From Nocardioides antri (GTDB lineage: Bacteria; Actinomycetota; Actinomycetes; Propionibacteriales; Nocardioidaceae), in contig NZ_VUJW01000010.1 of NCBI RefSeq assembly GCF_008373765.1, positions 1 to 64,000 of the forward strand: a stretch of DNA of 64,000 nucleotides. Reading direction: 5' to 3'. The notes beneath the pieces were generated by a model. It did not search any database, was not told the origin of the DNA, and saw only the letters and a list, made by a program, of their open reading frames with translations. Within the stretch, counting starts at the first letter, position 1, and each line of letters starts with the position of its first letter. Shown here in pieces: positions 32,349 through 43,143 of this stretch. A program made the translations under genes and the position numbers.

Positions 32349-34163
32349 TCACACCCATCGTGAGAACCAGATCCGATCGAGCCACTCGCTGCTGGTCAGG
32401 AGCCCGTTGGTCCAGATGGGCCAGAACCAGGCGTAGTTCACCAGCACGAGTACGACGAACGCCCCGCTGACGATCACCCCGATCGTGCGACGGGTCGACG
32501 GCAGGCGCGACGGCCCGATCAGCGTCCCGATCGACAGCGTCAGCGCCATCACGATGAAGGGGAGGATCGCGATGGCGTAGAAGTAGAAGATCGGCCGGTC
32601 GTCGTACTGCATCCACGGCAGCCAGCTGGAGAGGGTGCCGACGATGGCGACCCCGTATCTCCAGTCACGCGCGCCGAGCCACATCACCAGCGAGAACAGC
32701 AGGGCGATGCAGCCGCCCCACCAGATCATCGGCGTGCCGATCAGGAGCACCTGCCGGATGCAGTCGCTCCCCGCCGGGGCATCGCAGTCCTCGTCGCGGA
32801 CCGGGTCCGGGTTGTCCTCGGGCGCCGGCGCATCCGGCGGGAGGATGTCGTTGGTCACCGCCACGCCCACCGGACGGTTGATGAGCAGCCAGCTCGACGG
32901 CTTCGACGCGTAGGTGTGCTCGGAGCAGTTCAGGAAGTGGGTGTGGAACGTGTAGACGTCCTGGTGGTAGTACCAGAGCGACCGCAACGACTGCCACGCC
33001 TCACCGATCCCGCTGGCGTCGTTCTCGGTCGCGGTCGGCCACCGCTTGCTGTCGTCGAGGTCGGTGGCCACGAACGAGTCGTCGTCCTCCGCGCAGTGGC
33101 CGTGGCCCGTGAACTGGCGGTACTGGGTCGAGCTCAGGTGCTCCTCGTACTCGCCCGCGTTGGCCAGCCAGCCGCCCCACGTCGCGATGTAGGCCAGGAT
33201 CGCGATGACGACCAGGTGCAGGAACGCCGGCACCCCGTCGACGAGCGCGGACCTCAGGACGGGCCACCGGATCCCGAAGCTGCGGCGCCCGCCGGCCGAC
33301 CAGAACCACACGACCAGGCCGAACGCCGCCAGCGGGTAGACCGCTGCCCACTTCGTGCCGATCGCGAGCCCGAACGCGACACCGCCGGCGAGCAGCCACG
33401 GCCGGAACAGCACGGACCGCACCGGGCCCCAGCGCCATTCGGCGGTCGAGCCTGTCGAGACCTCGTTCTCGGCGCGCGCGGCCAGCCGCCGCCGGAAGTA
33501 GTCCCGGTCGGCGACCACGCAGTGCACCGCGCAGAGCAGGAAGAACGCCAGGAAGATGTCGAGGAGCGCCAGCCGCGACAGCACGAAGTGCAGGCCGTCG
33601 AACATCAGGAGCAGCCCGGCGATGCAGCCGAGCACCGTCGAGCCCGTCATCCGCCGCAGCAGGCGGCACATCACGAGCACCATCAGCGCGCCGACGACGG
33701 CCGACGCGATCCGCCACCCGAACGGGTCCATCCCGAAGGCCTGCTCGCCCAGCGCGATCAGCCACTTGCCGACCTCGGGGTGGACGGCCATGGACGGGTC
33801 GCCGGTCCACACGTCCTGGACGTGCCCGGCGAGGATGTCGTCGTCGATCTTGTTCTTCTCGTTGCCGTCGACGTCGGTGAGGTAGGTCTGCGCGTAGCCG
33901 TTGTTGAGCAGCGACCAGGCGTCCTTGGCGTAGTACGTCTCGTCGAACGCGAAGCGGTCCGGCGTGCCCAGCTTGTACATCCGCAGCGCGAACGCCAGCA
34001 CCGCGACCGCGATCGGCGCCAGCCAGCCGAGCGCCCGGTCGCTGAGCCGGAGGCCGCTGAAGGTGTTGCGCGCCCGCTCGACCGCGGGCGGCACCGGCCA
34101 TCCCGCCGCGGTCCGCGACAGCCCGGCCCACCAGCGGGTGGGCTCCTGGTCGGTCGCGGTCAC
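32349..34163 (-). CDS. pmt: dolichyl-phosphate-mannose--protein mannosyltransferase (Pmt)
   Basis: A 604-residue GT39 enzyme with about 11 helices. It carries the catalytic Asp-Glu in FDETYYAKDAWSLL in the first outer loop, HPEVGKWLIALGEQAFGMDPFGWR and the C-terminal WLPWMQYDDRPIFYFYA. It adds mannose from polyprenyl-phosphate-mannose to Ser/Thr of secreted proteins while they cross the membrane, as does M. tuberculosis Rv1002c. GTG 34163 is chosen; more upstream sequence is repeat. A repeat-like piece (33441-33465, VSTGSTAEW) lies in a loop near residue 240. It is divergent from rsmI as in other actinobacteria. Confidence 0.92.
   Translation of the reverse strand: MTATDQEPTRWWAGLSRTAAGWPVPPAVERARNTFSGLRLSDRALGWLAPIAVAVLAFALRMYKLGTPDRFAFDETYYAKDAWSLLNNGYAQTYLTDVDGNEKNKIDDDILAGHVQDVWTGDPSMAVHPEVGKWLIALGEQAFGMDPFGWRIASAVVGALMVLVMCRLLRRMTGSTVLGCIAGLLLMFDGLHFVLSRLALLDIFLAFFLLCAVHCVVADRDYFRRRLAARAENEVSTGSTAEWRWGPVRSVLFRPWLLAGGVAFGLAIGTKWAAVYPLAAFGLVVWFWSAGGRRSFGIRWPVLRSALVDGVPAFLHLVVIAILAYIATWGGWLANAGEYEEHLSSTQYRQFTGHGHCAEDDDSFVATDLDDSKRWPTATENDASGIGEAWQSLRSLWYYHQDVYTFHTHFLNCSEHTYASKPSSWLLINRPVGVAVTNDILPPDAPAPEDNPDPVRDEDCDAPAGSDCIRQVLLIGTPMIWWGGCIALLFSLVMWLGARDWRYGVAIVGTLSSWLPWMQYDDRPIFYFYAIAILPFIVMALTLSIGTLIGPSRLPSTRRTIGVIVSGAFVVLVLVNYAWFWPIWTNGLLTSSEWLDRIWFSRWV
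33441..33465. repeat. REP-like short repeat inside pmt
   Basis: GGCGGTCGAGCCTGTCGAGA begins a 25-bp element in pmt, translated on the minus strand as EVSTGSTAE. The complement matches the piece ending the patatin gene (12580-12601). It lies in a loop between helices, where an insertion is tolerable. Confidence 0.55.
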
Positions 34164-34191
34164 GAGCGTGAACTCTACGGTCCTGTGCACG

Positions 34192-34297
34192 CCGCTGGTT
34201 GAGGTGCGAGCGCAGCGAGCCTCGAAACCAAGGCGCGGGGTGGGGTTGTCGGCCGCTGGTTGAGGTGCGAGCGCAGCGAGCCTCGAAACCAAGGCGC
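34192..34297. repeat. tandem REP-like repeat, two identical 45-bp copies
   Basis: Copies at 34192-34236 and 34253-34297 are identical and spaced 61 bp apart. Each begins CCGCTGGTTGAGGTGCGAGC and ends GCGAGCCTCGAAACCAAGGC. The ends GGTTGAG and CTCGAAACC are nearly complementary, so each copy can fold. They lie between pmt and the GIY-YIG nuclease gene. Related elements sit on the other side of the nuclease. Confidence 0.85.
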
Positions 34298-34314
34298 CGT
34301 TCGGTGGAGACGGC

Positions 34315-34638
34315 TCAGTCGCTGAGCCGATCCTGTCCGTCGAGAATCCGGCGTCGGGCGGCCGGACGCTTCGCGAGCAACGGCAGCGCGTCCCACTCGC
34401 CGCGGATCAAGGCTTCGCGCTTCTTGCGGCTCCACCCTTGTACCTGCTTCTCGAACCAGTACGCGTCGTCAATCCGCTCGTACCACCCGCTCCAGGCGAG
34501 CTCGACCGGCCGTCGCCGGCGGGTGTAGACGGGGCCGAGATCGTCGCTGCTGTGCTCCGACAAGCGACGGTCGAGATCGACAGTGCTGCCGACGTAGTAG
34601 GAGCCGTCCGAGCAGCGCAGGATATAGGTCCAGGGCAT
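34315..34638 (-). CDS. GIY-YIG nuclease family protein (UPF0213-like)
   Basis: A 107-residue single-domain GIY-YIG protein. Its N-terminus WTYILRCSDGSYYVGSTVDLDRRLSEH holds the YIL and YVG forms of the two motifs and the catalytic Arg. AYWFEKQVQGWSRKKREALI supplies the catalytic Glu and basic helix. Family members nick or cut DNA; single-domain forms are poorly understood. Its start is ATG 34638; an upstream in-frame ATG would add repeat-encoded sequence. REP-like repeats lie on both sides (34192-34297 and 34712-34810), an arrangement like that of REP-associated transposases. Confidence 0.88.
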   Translation of the reverse strand: MPWTYILRCSDGSYYVGSTVDLDRRLSEHSSDDLGPVYTRRRRPVELAWSGWYERIDDAYWFEKQVQGWSRKKREALIRGEWDALPLLAKRPAARRRILDGQDRLSD

Positions 34639-34711
34639 GCGGTCAGGGTTGGCAGCGCAGCTGGGCTCGAAACGGCGCATGTGCAGGCCTGTGGACGACC
34701 ACGGGTCAGGT

Positions 34712-34810
34712 GGTTTCGAGGCTCGTCGCTGGCGAGCGCAGCGAGCCTCGAAACCGAGGCGCGGGGTGGTTTCGAGGCTCGTCGCTAGCGCTCCTCGCAC
34801 CTCAACCACC
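34712..34810. repeat. REP-like repeat pair with long inverted arms
   Basis: GGTTTCGAGGCTCG (34712-34725) and its exact complement (34742-34755) make a 14-bp hairpin. A second unit from 34765 starts GGTGGTTTCGAGGCTCG and ends CTCAACCACC (34801-34810), with GGTGGTT and AACCACC at its ends. Both are related to the copies at 34192-34297. They lie between the GIY-YIG gene and rsmI. Confidence 0.85.
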
Positions 34811-34836
34811 GGGTAGGCACCTGCAATGATCGGGAC

Positions 34837-35679
34837 GTGACCTGTTCGGGCGTGCTGGTGCTGGCGGCGACGCCGATCGGGCGGGTGACCGATGCGCCGC
34901 CGCGGCTGGCGGAGGAGCTCGCGGGTGCGGACGTGGTGGCGGCGGAGGACACCCGGCGGCTCCGGCGGCTCACCACGGAGCTCGGCGTGGAGATCGGCGG
35001 GCGGGTGGTGTCGTACTTCGAGGGCAACGAGTCCGCCCGGACGCCGCAGCTCCTCGAGGCGCTCGAGAACGGCGACCGGGTGGTGCTGGTGACCGACGCC
35101 GGCATGCCGTCGGTGTCGGACCCGGGCTACCGGCTGGTGGTGGCGGCCGTCGAGGCGGACATCCAGGTGACCGCGGTACCCGGCCCGAGCGCCGTACTCA
35201 TGGCCCTCGCGGTGTCGGGCCTGCCCGTGGACCGCTTCTGCTTCGAGGGGTTCCTGCCGCGGAAGGGCGGTGAGCGCTCGCGGCGGCTCGCCGAGCTCGC
35301 AGCCGAGCCGCGGACGATGGTGTTCTTCGAGGCGCCGCACCGCACCGGCGCGGCGCTGTCGGCGATGGCCGGCACCTTCGGCGACGACCGGCCGGGGGCG
35401 GTCTGCCGTGAGCTGACCAAGACCTACGAGGAGGTACGACGCGGGCCGGTTGGCGAGCTCGCCGAGTGGGCAGCAGACGGGGTGCGCGGGGAGGTCACGA
35501 TCGTGGTCGCCGGTGCCCCACCGGCGACCGGTGGCGACACCGACCCGGCTAGCCTGCGGTCCGCCGTCGACGCACTGGTCGACGACGGGCTCAGCCGCAA
35601 GGATGCGATCGCCGCGGTCGCGAAGCAGACCGGAGTGCCGAAACGGGAGGTCTACCAGGTGGTGCACAGTGAGGACTGA
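34837..35679 (+). CDS. rsmI: 16S rRNA (cytidine(1402)-2'-O)-methyltransferase RsmI
   Basis: A 280-residue tetrapyrrole-methylase-fold enzyme that 2'-O-methylates C1402 in the decoding centre. Family motifs are LVLAATPIGRVTDAPPR, VVAAEDTRRLRRL, LVTDAGMPSVSDPGYRLV, TAVPGPSAVLMAL, FEGFLPRKGGERSRRL, FFEAPHRTGAAL and AVCRELTKTYEEVRRG. The C-terminal tail LSRKDAIAAVAKQTGVPKREVYQ is the usual helical end. It starts with GTG 34837 right after the repeat block, so its promoter may lie in the repeat or be shared with pmt. Confidence 0.96.
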   Translation: MTCSGVLVLAATPIGRVTDAPPRLAEELAGADVVAAEDTRRLRRLTTELGVEIGGRVVSYFEGNESARTPQLLEALENGDRVVLVTDAGMPSVSDPGYRLVVAAVEADIQVTAVPGPSAVLMALAVSGLPVDRFCFEGFLPRKGGERSRRLAELAAEPRTMVFFEAPHRTGAALSAMAGTFGDDRPGAVCRELTKTYEEVRRGPVGELAEWAADGVRGEVTIVVAGAPPATGGDTDPASLRSAVDALVDDGLSRKDAIAAVAKQTGVPKREVYQVVHSED

Positions 35680-36511
35680 GCGACGGATCAGCACGGTCGA
35701 GCGCGACGGGCTGGTGTTCGACGTGCTCGACGAGGGGCCGCTCGACGGCGAGCCGATCGTCCTCCTGCACGGATGGCCCGATCGCCCGACGACCTGGCGA
35801 GAGGTCACGCCGATCCTCAACGCGGCCGGCTACCGCACGTTGGCGAAGGACCGACGCGGGTTCGCGCCCGGTGCCCGCCCGAGGCGGCGACGTGACTACC
35901 GGCTGCCGGAGCTCGCCGCCGACGTGGCCACGCTGATCGACGAGGTCGGCGGGAGCGCCCACGTGGTGGGCCACGACTGGGGCGCCGCCACCGCGTGGGC
36001 GGTCGCCGGCCTCCACCCCGACCACGTCCGGACGCTGACCGCTGTCTCGGTGGCTCACCCGGCGGTCTTCATGGAGTCGATGCTGCGGTCCAACCAGCTG
36101 CTCAAGTCGTGGTACATGGCGCTGTTCAACCTCCCCGTCCTCCCCGAGCTCCTCGTCCGGACCCTTCCGGAGTGGTTCGACCGACAGCTGGTCAAGGGCG
36201 GCATGCGCCCCGAGGACGTCGCCCGGTTCCGTCACGAGATCATCGAGGAGGGCGCGCTGGCCTCGTCCCTCGGCTGCTACCGCGCGGTGCTGCTCACCGA
36301 CCCTCGCGTCACCCGGTTCCGGGTGTCCGCTCCCACCACGATGGTGTGGAGCACCGATGACGTCGCCCTCGGCCGCTGGGGCGCCGAGCACAGCGAGGAG
36401 TGGGTCGACGGGCCGTTCGAGCTGGTCGTGCTGGACGGCGTGTCCCACTGGATCCCGACCGAGGACCCGGAAGCCCTGGCCGACGCGATCCTCGCTCGGG
36501 TGGCCCGGTGA
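35669..36511 (+). CDS. alpha/beta hydrolase, epoxide hydrolase-like
   Basis: A 280-residue alpha/beta hydrolase. The oxyanion motif is VLLHGWPDRPTTW, the nucleophile elbow is VVGHDWGAATAWAVAG (Asp as nucleophile), the catalytic His is in DGVSHWIPTEDPEALAD, and the cap is helical. The Asp nucleophile and HGWPD point to epoxide hydrolase or haloalkane dehalogenase chemistry. Its GTG start overlaps the rsmI end by 11 bp and its stop overlaps tatD. In many actinobacteria methionyl-tRNA synthetase occupies this spot between rsmI and tatD; here it is absent. Confidence 0.84.
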   Translation: MRTERRISTVERDGLVFDVLDEGPLDGEPIVLLHGWPDRPTTWREVTPILNAAGYRTLAKDRRGFAPGARPRRRRDYRLPELAADVATLIDEVGGSAHVVGHDWGAATAWAVAGLHPDHVRTLTAVSVAHPAVFMESMLRSNQLLKSWYMALFNLPVLPELLVRTLPEWFDRQLVKGGMRPEDVARFRHEIIEEGALASSLGCYRAVLLTDPRVTRFRVSAPTTMVWSTDDVALGRWGAEHSEEWVDGPFELVVLDGVSHWIPTEDPEALADAILARVAR

Positions 36512-37356
36512 CCGCAGCCGACGAGCACGACCTCCCGCCGGTCCCGGAGCCGCTCCCGCACCCGGTCGTCGACAGCCACTGCCACCTCGACATCGGTCGC
36601 GGTGGCGAGCCCTGGGAGGCAGTGAAGGCGATCGAGGCGGCAGCCGCCGTCGGCGTACGACGGATCGTGCAGATCGGGTGCGACCTGCGGAGGGCGACCT
36701 GGGCGATCGAGGCCGCGCGGAAGCACCCCGAGATCGTCGCCGGAGTGGCATTGCACCCCAACGAGGCGCCGCGGCTGGCAGCGGTCGACGGCCTCGACGC
36801 CGCGCTCCAGGCGATCGGCGAGCTGGCGGCCGCGCACCCGCGGGTCCGGGCGGTGGGGGAGACCGGGCTCGACCACTTCCGCACCGGTCCGGAGGGGCGG
36901 GCCGCGCAGGTCGCCTCCTTCGCCTGGCACATCGACCTCGCCAAGCGGCTCGACAAGACCCTCGTCATCCACGACCGCGACGCGCATCGGGAGGTGCTCG
37001 ACGTCCTCGACGCCGAGGGAGCGCCCGACCGGTGGGTGATGCACTGCTTCTCCGGCGACGCGGCGTTCGCCCGCGCCTGCCTCGACCGCGGCGCCTACCT
37101 GTCCTTCGCCGGCACCGTGACGTTCAAGAACGCAGCGCCGCTCCGCAACGCGCTCGTCGTCACGCCGCAGGACCGGCTGCTCGTCGAGACCGACGCGCCG
37201 TACCTCACGCCGCACCCCTACCGCGGCCGCACCAACGCGTCGTACCTCGTCCCGATGACGGTCCGGACCATGGCCGACGTGCGGGCTGACGACCTCGGCG
37301 AGCTCTGCGCGGCGATCGACGCCAACACCGAGGCGGCGTTCGGCGGCGCCTGGTAG
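36508..37356 (+). CDS. tatD: TatD family metal-dependent DNase
   Basis: A 282-residue TIM-barrel hydrolase. The metal ligands are DSHCHLDIG (His-x-His), GETGLDHF (Glu), IHDRDAHREVL (His), MHCFSGD (His) and ETDAPYLTPHPYRGRTN (Asp). TatD-type enzymes are 3'-5' exonucleases in DNA repair and turnover. GTG 36508 overlaps the hydrolase stop. The pmt, rsmI, tatD, rpfB, rsmA, ispE order matches that around Rv1002c-Rv1011 in M. tuberculosis. Confidence 0.93.
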   Translation: MTAADEHDLPPVPEPLPHPVVDSHCHLDIGRGGEPWEAVKAIEAAAAVGVRRIVQIGCDLRRATWAIEAARKHPEIVAGVALHPNEAPRLAAVDGLDAALQAIGELAAAHPRVRAVGETGLDHFRTGPEGRAAQVASFAWHIDLAKRLDKTLVIHDRDAHREVLDVLDAEGAPDRWVMHCFSGDAAFARACLDRGAYLSFAGTVTFKNAAPLRNALVVTPQDRLLVETDAPYLTPHPYRGRTNASYLVPMTVRTMADVRADDLGELCAAIDANTEAAFGGAW

Positions 37357-37361
37357 CAGCC

Positions 37362-37379
37362 TGCTAACTGTAGTTAGCA
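37362..37379. promoter_or_regulatory. 18-bp palindrome after tatD, before rpf
   Basis: TGCTAACT-GT-AGTTAGCA has perfect 8-bp arms. It starts 6 bp after the tatD stop. With no T-run it is a better operator than terminator candidate. It is unusually A/T-rich for this genome. Confidence 0.5.
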
Positions 37380-37417
37380 AACGCCTGTGGTTCCTGGGGT
37401 GAAAGTGACCTGATCCG

Positions 37418-37433
37418 GGTGACTCGAGTCACC
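37418..37433. promoter_or_regulatory. 16-bp perfect palindrome upstream of rpf
   Basis: GGTGACTCGAGTCACC is fully self-complementary and is followed by a small hairpin CCACG-TGAG-CGTGG (37432-37445). Both are about 200 bp before the rpf start, so they may mark the promoter or a structured leader. The 280-bp gap 37357-37636 holds no other gene. Confidence 0.5.
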
Positions 37434-37636
37434 ACGTGAGCGTGGAACGGGCGCCGCGGAGTTGCATTTGCCTGCTTGCTCTTGTTCTCGTAGATGCCAG
37501 ACAGCCGGGATCGGGTGCACCACCGGCCAGCATCGGCACCGTCCGCCGTACGTATGAGGTACGACGGGGAGCCGCCTCGCTCGGGGGATGAACGCTGGCC
37601 AGCCCGAGGCCCGGGGAGTACGAAGTTCGGAGAATC

Positions 37637-38848
37637 GTGCCCGTTCACGAGCACCAGTCCCAGCACCTCCCGTCCGCAACCCCTGACTCGCCTCAGCCCT
37701 CGCTGAGGGCCCGCGCCGCCGCCGTCCTCGGCAGGGCAGCGCGTAGCCGGGTCGCCCTGATCGCCACCATCGCCGTCGTCCTGCTCGCCGTCGGCGGCGC
37801 GACCTACGGCTACACGACGATGAGCACGTCCGTCACCTTGTCGGTGGACGGCGAGGAGCGCGAGGTGCGCGCTCTCGGCGACACCGTCGGCGACGTCCTC
37901 GAGGCCGAGGGCATCGAGCTCACCGAGCACGACCTCGTCCAGCCGGACGTCGACGAGAGCATCTCCGAGGGCACTCGCATCGCCGTCCGCTACGGCCGCG
38001 AGGTCGAGCTGACCGTCGACGGCAAGACGACCAGCCACTGGGTGACCGCGACGTCGGTCGACGAGGCGCTCGGCCAGATCGGCGCCCTCTACCGCGGCGC
38101 CCGGCTGTCGACCAGCCGCGGCACCACCATCGACCGTGGCGGTCTCGAGCTCGAGGTCGTCACCCCGAAGAAGCTGACCGTCACGCTCGCCGGCAAGAAG
38201 GCGAAGAAGGTCTCGGTCCCGGCGCTCACCACGGCTGCCGCGCTGCGCGCGCTGGACGTGAAGGTCGACAAGCACGACCAGGTCTTCCCGAAGCTGGACA
38301 AGAGGCTGAAGGACGGCGACAAGGTCCGCTGGGTCGACATCGAGATCAAGACCAAGCGCGTCAAGGGCGAGTCCTTCTCGGCCGAGACGATCGTGCGTGA
38401 GGACGACTCCTCGCCCGAGGGCACCGAGACCGTCGTCCGCTCCGGTGAGTCCGGCATGCGCGACGTGGTCTACCGGATCCGCTACCGCAACGGTGTCGAG
38501 GTCAAGCGCACCACCGTCTCCGTCGACGTGACCGACAAGGCGGTCGCCGAGATCGTCGAGGTCGGCACCCAGGAGGAGGTCGCCACGACCAACTTCGCCA
38601 GCGGCGGCACCGTCTGGGACGCCCTGGCGCAGTGCGAGTCGGGCGGCAACTGGGCCATCAACACCGGCAACGGCTACTACGGCGGCCTGCAGTTCTCGCT
38701 GTCCACGTGGCAGGCGTACGGCGGCCCCGGCTACCCGCACCAGCAGAGCCGTGAGACCCAGATCGCGATCGCGGAGAAGCTCCGCGCCGCGACGGGCGGC
38801 TACGGATCCTGGCCGCACTGCTCGGCGCAGCTCGGCCTGCCCCAGTAG
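37637..38848 (+). CDS. resuscitation-promoting factor RpfB-like
   Basis: A 403-residue secreted, membrane-anchored cell-wall enzyme. One helix at about 40-58 is followed by three DUF348 repeats ([79 protein letters not shown]), a G5 domain (about 245-320), and a C-terminal RPF lysozyme-like domain. The RPF domain starts at [33 protein letters not shown], with its catalytic Glu in CESGGNW. The order equals M. tuberculosis RpfB. The enzyme cuts peptidoglycan and helps dormant cells regrow. GTG 37637 is the first start after the palindromes. Confidence 0.93.
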   Translation: MPVHEHQSQHLPSATPDSPQPSLRARAAAVLGRAARSRVALIATIAVVLLAVGGATYGYTTMSTSVTLSVDGEEREVRALGDTVGDVLEAEGIELTEHDLVQPDVDESISEGTRIAVRYGREVELTVDGKTTSHWVTATSVDEALGQIGALYRGARLSTSRGTTIDRGGLELEVVTPKKLTVTLAGKKAKKVSVPALTTAAALRALDVKVDKHDQVFPKLDKRLKDGDKVRWVDIEIKTKRVKGESFSAETIVREDDSSPEGTETVVRSGESGMRDVVYRIRYRNGVEVKRTTVSVDVTDKAVAEIVEVGTQEEVATTNFASGGTVWDALAQCESGGNWAINTGNGYYGGLQFSLSTWQAYGGPGYPHQQSRETQIAIAEKLRAATGGYGSWPHCSAQLGLPQ

Positions 38849-38908
38849 TGGGGTGCAGCAGTCGAGTGCAGTGATGCGGTTCTGAAGCGAGGCACTAGCC
38901 TCCCCTGC

Positions 38909-39778
38909 ATGAACACCTCCGCCGGTCCGAGACTCCTCGGGCCGGCGGAGGTGCGTTCGCTCGCGGCGAGCCTCGACCTCCGGCCGACCAAGCAGCGCGG
39001 CCAGAACTTCGTGATCGACGCCAACACGGTGCGCCGGATCGTGCGCGAGTCCGGCGTCACCGGTGGCGACGTGGTGCTCGAGGTCGGGCCGGGACTGGGA
39101 TCACTGACCCTGGCGCTGCTCGAGACCGGCGCGTCGGTGACCGCGATCGAGATCGACCCGGTGCTCGCGGGGGCGCTGCCGGGCACGATCGCCGAGTTCG
39201 CTCCCCAGCAGGCCGACCGGGTGCGCGTCGTACTCGCGGACGCGCTGCAGGTCGCCGACCTCCCCGGCCCGGCGCCGACCGCGCTCGTTGCCAACCTGCC
39301 CTACAACGTCTCCGTGCCGGTGCTGCTGCACCTGATGGCCCTGCTGCCGTCGCTGGAGCGCGGCTTGGTGATGGTGCAGTCCGAGGTGGCCGACCGGCTG
39401 GCGGCGCCGCCCGGCTCCAAGACGTACGGCGTCCCGTCGGTCAAGGCCGCGTGGTTCGCCGACGTACGCCGTGCCGGCGCGATCGGGCGCAACGTCTTCT
39501 GGCCGGCCCCCAACGTCGACTCCGGGCTGGTGGCCTGGACCCGGCGCGACCCGCCGACCACCGAGGTCACCCGTGAGCAGGTCTTCGCGGTCATCGACGC
39601 CGCGTTCGCGCAGCGCCGAAAGGCTCTCCGGGGCGTGCTGCGGGGTCTCGCCGGGTCGGCCGCGGCGTCCGAGGCGGCGCTGGTGGCCGCCGGCATCGAC
39701 CCCCTCGCGCGCGGGGAGTCGCTGGGTATCTCGGATTTCGTGCGGATCGCCGAGGAATTGGCAGGATCGCCCCTGTGA
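38909..39778 (+). CDS. rsmA: 16S rRNA (adenine1518/1519-N6,N6)-dimethyltransferase RsmA
   Basis: A 289-residue Erm/KsgA enzyme. Motifs are [34 protein letters not shown] (SAM site), [13 protein letters not shown], and the catalytic [16 protein letters not shown] (NLPY). Also [13 protein letters not shown]-like [16 protein letters not shown] and the helical C-terminus [12 protein letters not shown]. It dimethylates two adenines near the 3' end of 16S rRNA during 30S assembly. It is separated from rpf by 60 bp and coupled to ispE by a 4-bp overlap. Confidence 0.96.
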   Translation: MNTSAGPRLLGPAEVRSLAASLDLRPTKQRGQNFVIDANTVRRIVRESGVTGGDVVLEVGPGLGSLTLALLETGASVTAIEIDPVLAGALPGTIAEFAPQQADRVRVVLADALQVADLPGPAPTALVANLPYNVSVPVLLHLMALLPSLERGLVMVQSEVADRLAAPPGSKTYGVPSVKAAWFADVRRAGAIGRNVFWPAPNVDSGLVAWTRRDPPTTEVTREQVFAVIDAAFAQRRKALRGVLRGLAGSAAASEAALVAAGIDPLARGESLGISDFVRIAEELAGSPL

Positions 39779-40706
39779 GCGCCGCGCTGCTGCCCGACCC
39801 GATCTCGGTGACCGTCCGCGCGCCCGCGAAGATCAACGTCTACCTCGGCGTGGGGAAGGTGCGCGACGACGGGTTCCACCCGCTGGAGACCGTCTACCAG
39901 GCCGTCTCGCTCTACGACGACGTCACCGTGACCGACGCGGACGAGTGGTCGGTCACCACTCTGGCCGACGGAGTCCACGTCGACAGTGGAGCGATCCCCG
40001 ACGACGACACCAACATCGCGATCGTCGCAGGCAAGGCACTCGTCGCGCACCACCGCATCGACCGCTGCGCCGAGATCGAGATCCGCAAGAGCATCCCGGT
40101 GGCCGGCGGCATGGCCGGCGGGTCTGCCGACGCCGCCGCGACGCTGGTCGCGCTCGACCGGCTGTGGAACCTCAACACCTCCGACGACGACCTCCTCGCG
40201 ATCGGCGCGGAGCTGGGCTCCGACGTGCCGTTCGCGCTGGTCGGCGGAACGGCAACTGGCACCGGTCGTGGCGAGGTCGTGACGCCGGTGGAGGACAACG
40301 GCACCTGGTGGTGGGTGGTCGTCTTCAACGACGAGGGCCTGTCGACGCCGTCGGTGTACGGCGCCTACGACCTGCTCGAGGGCGGCGACCACGACTACCG
40401 GATCAAGCCGGCGATGCTCGACGCGCTCCGGGAGGGCGGCCACTCCGACTCGCTCGGCGTCTTCATCTACAACGACCTCGAGGACGCCGCCTTCCACCTG
40501 CGGCCGGATCTCGAGCGCACGGCCGAGGCAGTGCTGGAGTGCGGTGCCACGATGACCGTCCTGTCGGGGTCCGGGCCGACGATGCTCGGCATCGCCACCG
40601 ACGCCGACGACGCGCGCACCATCGCGAGCCGGCTCGCGGCCCGCGGCTACGAGCGGACCGCCGTCGTCCACGGGCCGGTGGCCGGCGCTCACGTGGTGGC
40701 CTACTC

Positions 40707-40710
<4 letters not shown>
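39775..40710 (+). CDS. ispE: 4-diphosphocytidyl-2-C-methyl-D-erythritol kinase IspE
   Basis: A 311-residue GHMP kinase of the MEP isoprenoid pathway. It has the N-terminal [14 protein letters not shown], the ATP loop [42 protein letters not shown] and the C-terminal [13 protein letters not shown]. It phosphorylates CDP-ME at the 2-OH. The GTG start overlaps rsmA and its stop overlaps the ABC-F gene, so all three are coupled. Confidence 0.96.
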
Positions 40711-42491
<1,781 letters not shown>

Positions 42492-42618
42492 CCGGCTACC
42501 ACTCGCGTCGGTCGGTCAAGGAACGGACCAATCGTGGGCTCCCGCGACCGAGCGCCGCCTCGTAGGTCCCACAGATCCCATCAGCACCGAACGGTCCGTT
42601 CGTCGACCGGCGTTACGG

Positions 42619-43116
42619 CTACTCCCCGGCGAAGGGCACCAGCAGACGCCGCAGCAGTCCGGCCAGCACCTTCTGGTCGGCAGCGGACAGGTCCGCGAGA
42701 AGGTCCCGCTCGGCGTCGAGCAGCGCGCTGAACGCCCCGTCCACGGCCTCCTTGCCCTCCGGCGTGAGCCGGACCAGCACTCCGCGGCGGTCGGAGGGGT
42801 CCGGGTGGCGCTCGACCAGCCCGCGGGTGGCCAGCCGGTCGACCCGGTTGGTCATCGTGCCGCTGGTCACCAGCGTCTCCCGAAGCAGTCGCCCCGGCGA
42901 CAGCTCGTACGGCGCACCGGCCCGCCGCAGCGCCGCCAGCACGTCGAACTCCCACGGCTCGATGTCGTGCGCGGTGAACGCCGCGCGGCGTGCCCGGTCG
43001 ACGTGGTGGCCGAGCCGGGAGATGCGGCTGAAGACCGCGACCGGCCCGAGGTCCAGGTCGCCCCGCTCGCGCGCCCATGCGTCGAGCAGCGCGTCGACCT
43101 CGTCCCGTCCCACCAT
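42619..43116 (-). CDS. MarR family transcriptional regulator
   Basis: A 165-residue MarR protein. The winged helix lies at about residues 55-120 (WEFDVLAALRRAG, YELSPGRLLRETLVTSGTMTNRVDRLATRGLVERHPDPSDRRGVLVRLTPEG), flanked by dimerisation helices. MarR proteins respond to phenolic or electrophilic ligands. It is divergent from the hydrolase-methyltransferase genes, with a 16-bp palindrome (43144-43159) between them. It most likely represses both units. Confidence 0.9.
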   Translation of the reverse strand: MVGRDEVDALLDAWARERGDLDLGPVAVFSRISRLGHHVDRARRAAFTAHDIEPWEFDVLAALRRAGAPYELSPGRLLRETLVTSGTMTNRVDRLATRGLVERHPDPSDRRGVLVRLTPEGKEAVDGAFSALLDAERDLLADLSAADQKVLAGLLRRLLVPFAGE

Positions 43117-43143
43117 GGCGGTAGGTTACCGGACCAGTCGAGA

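Noticed and set aside
37357-37636. Cyclic di-AMP (ydaO) riboswitch before rpf
   Set aside because: Such riboswitches occur before rpf genes in actinobacteria, but I could not align the consensus blocks; only a TGGGGTGAA match was seen, which is too little.
42492-42618. Near-palindrome CGAACGGTCCGTTCG between ABC-F and marR
   Set aside because: It has a mismatched centre, lies between convergent genes and has no T-run; neither operator nor terminator is convincing.
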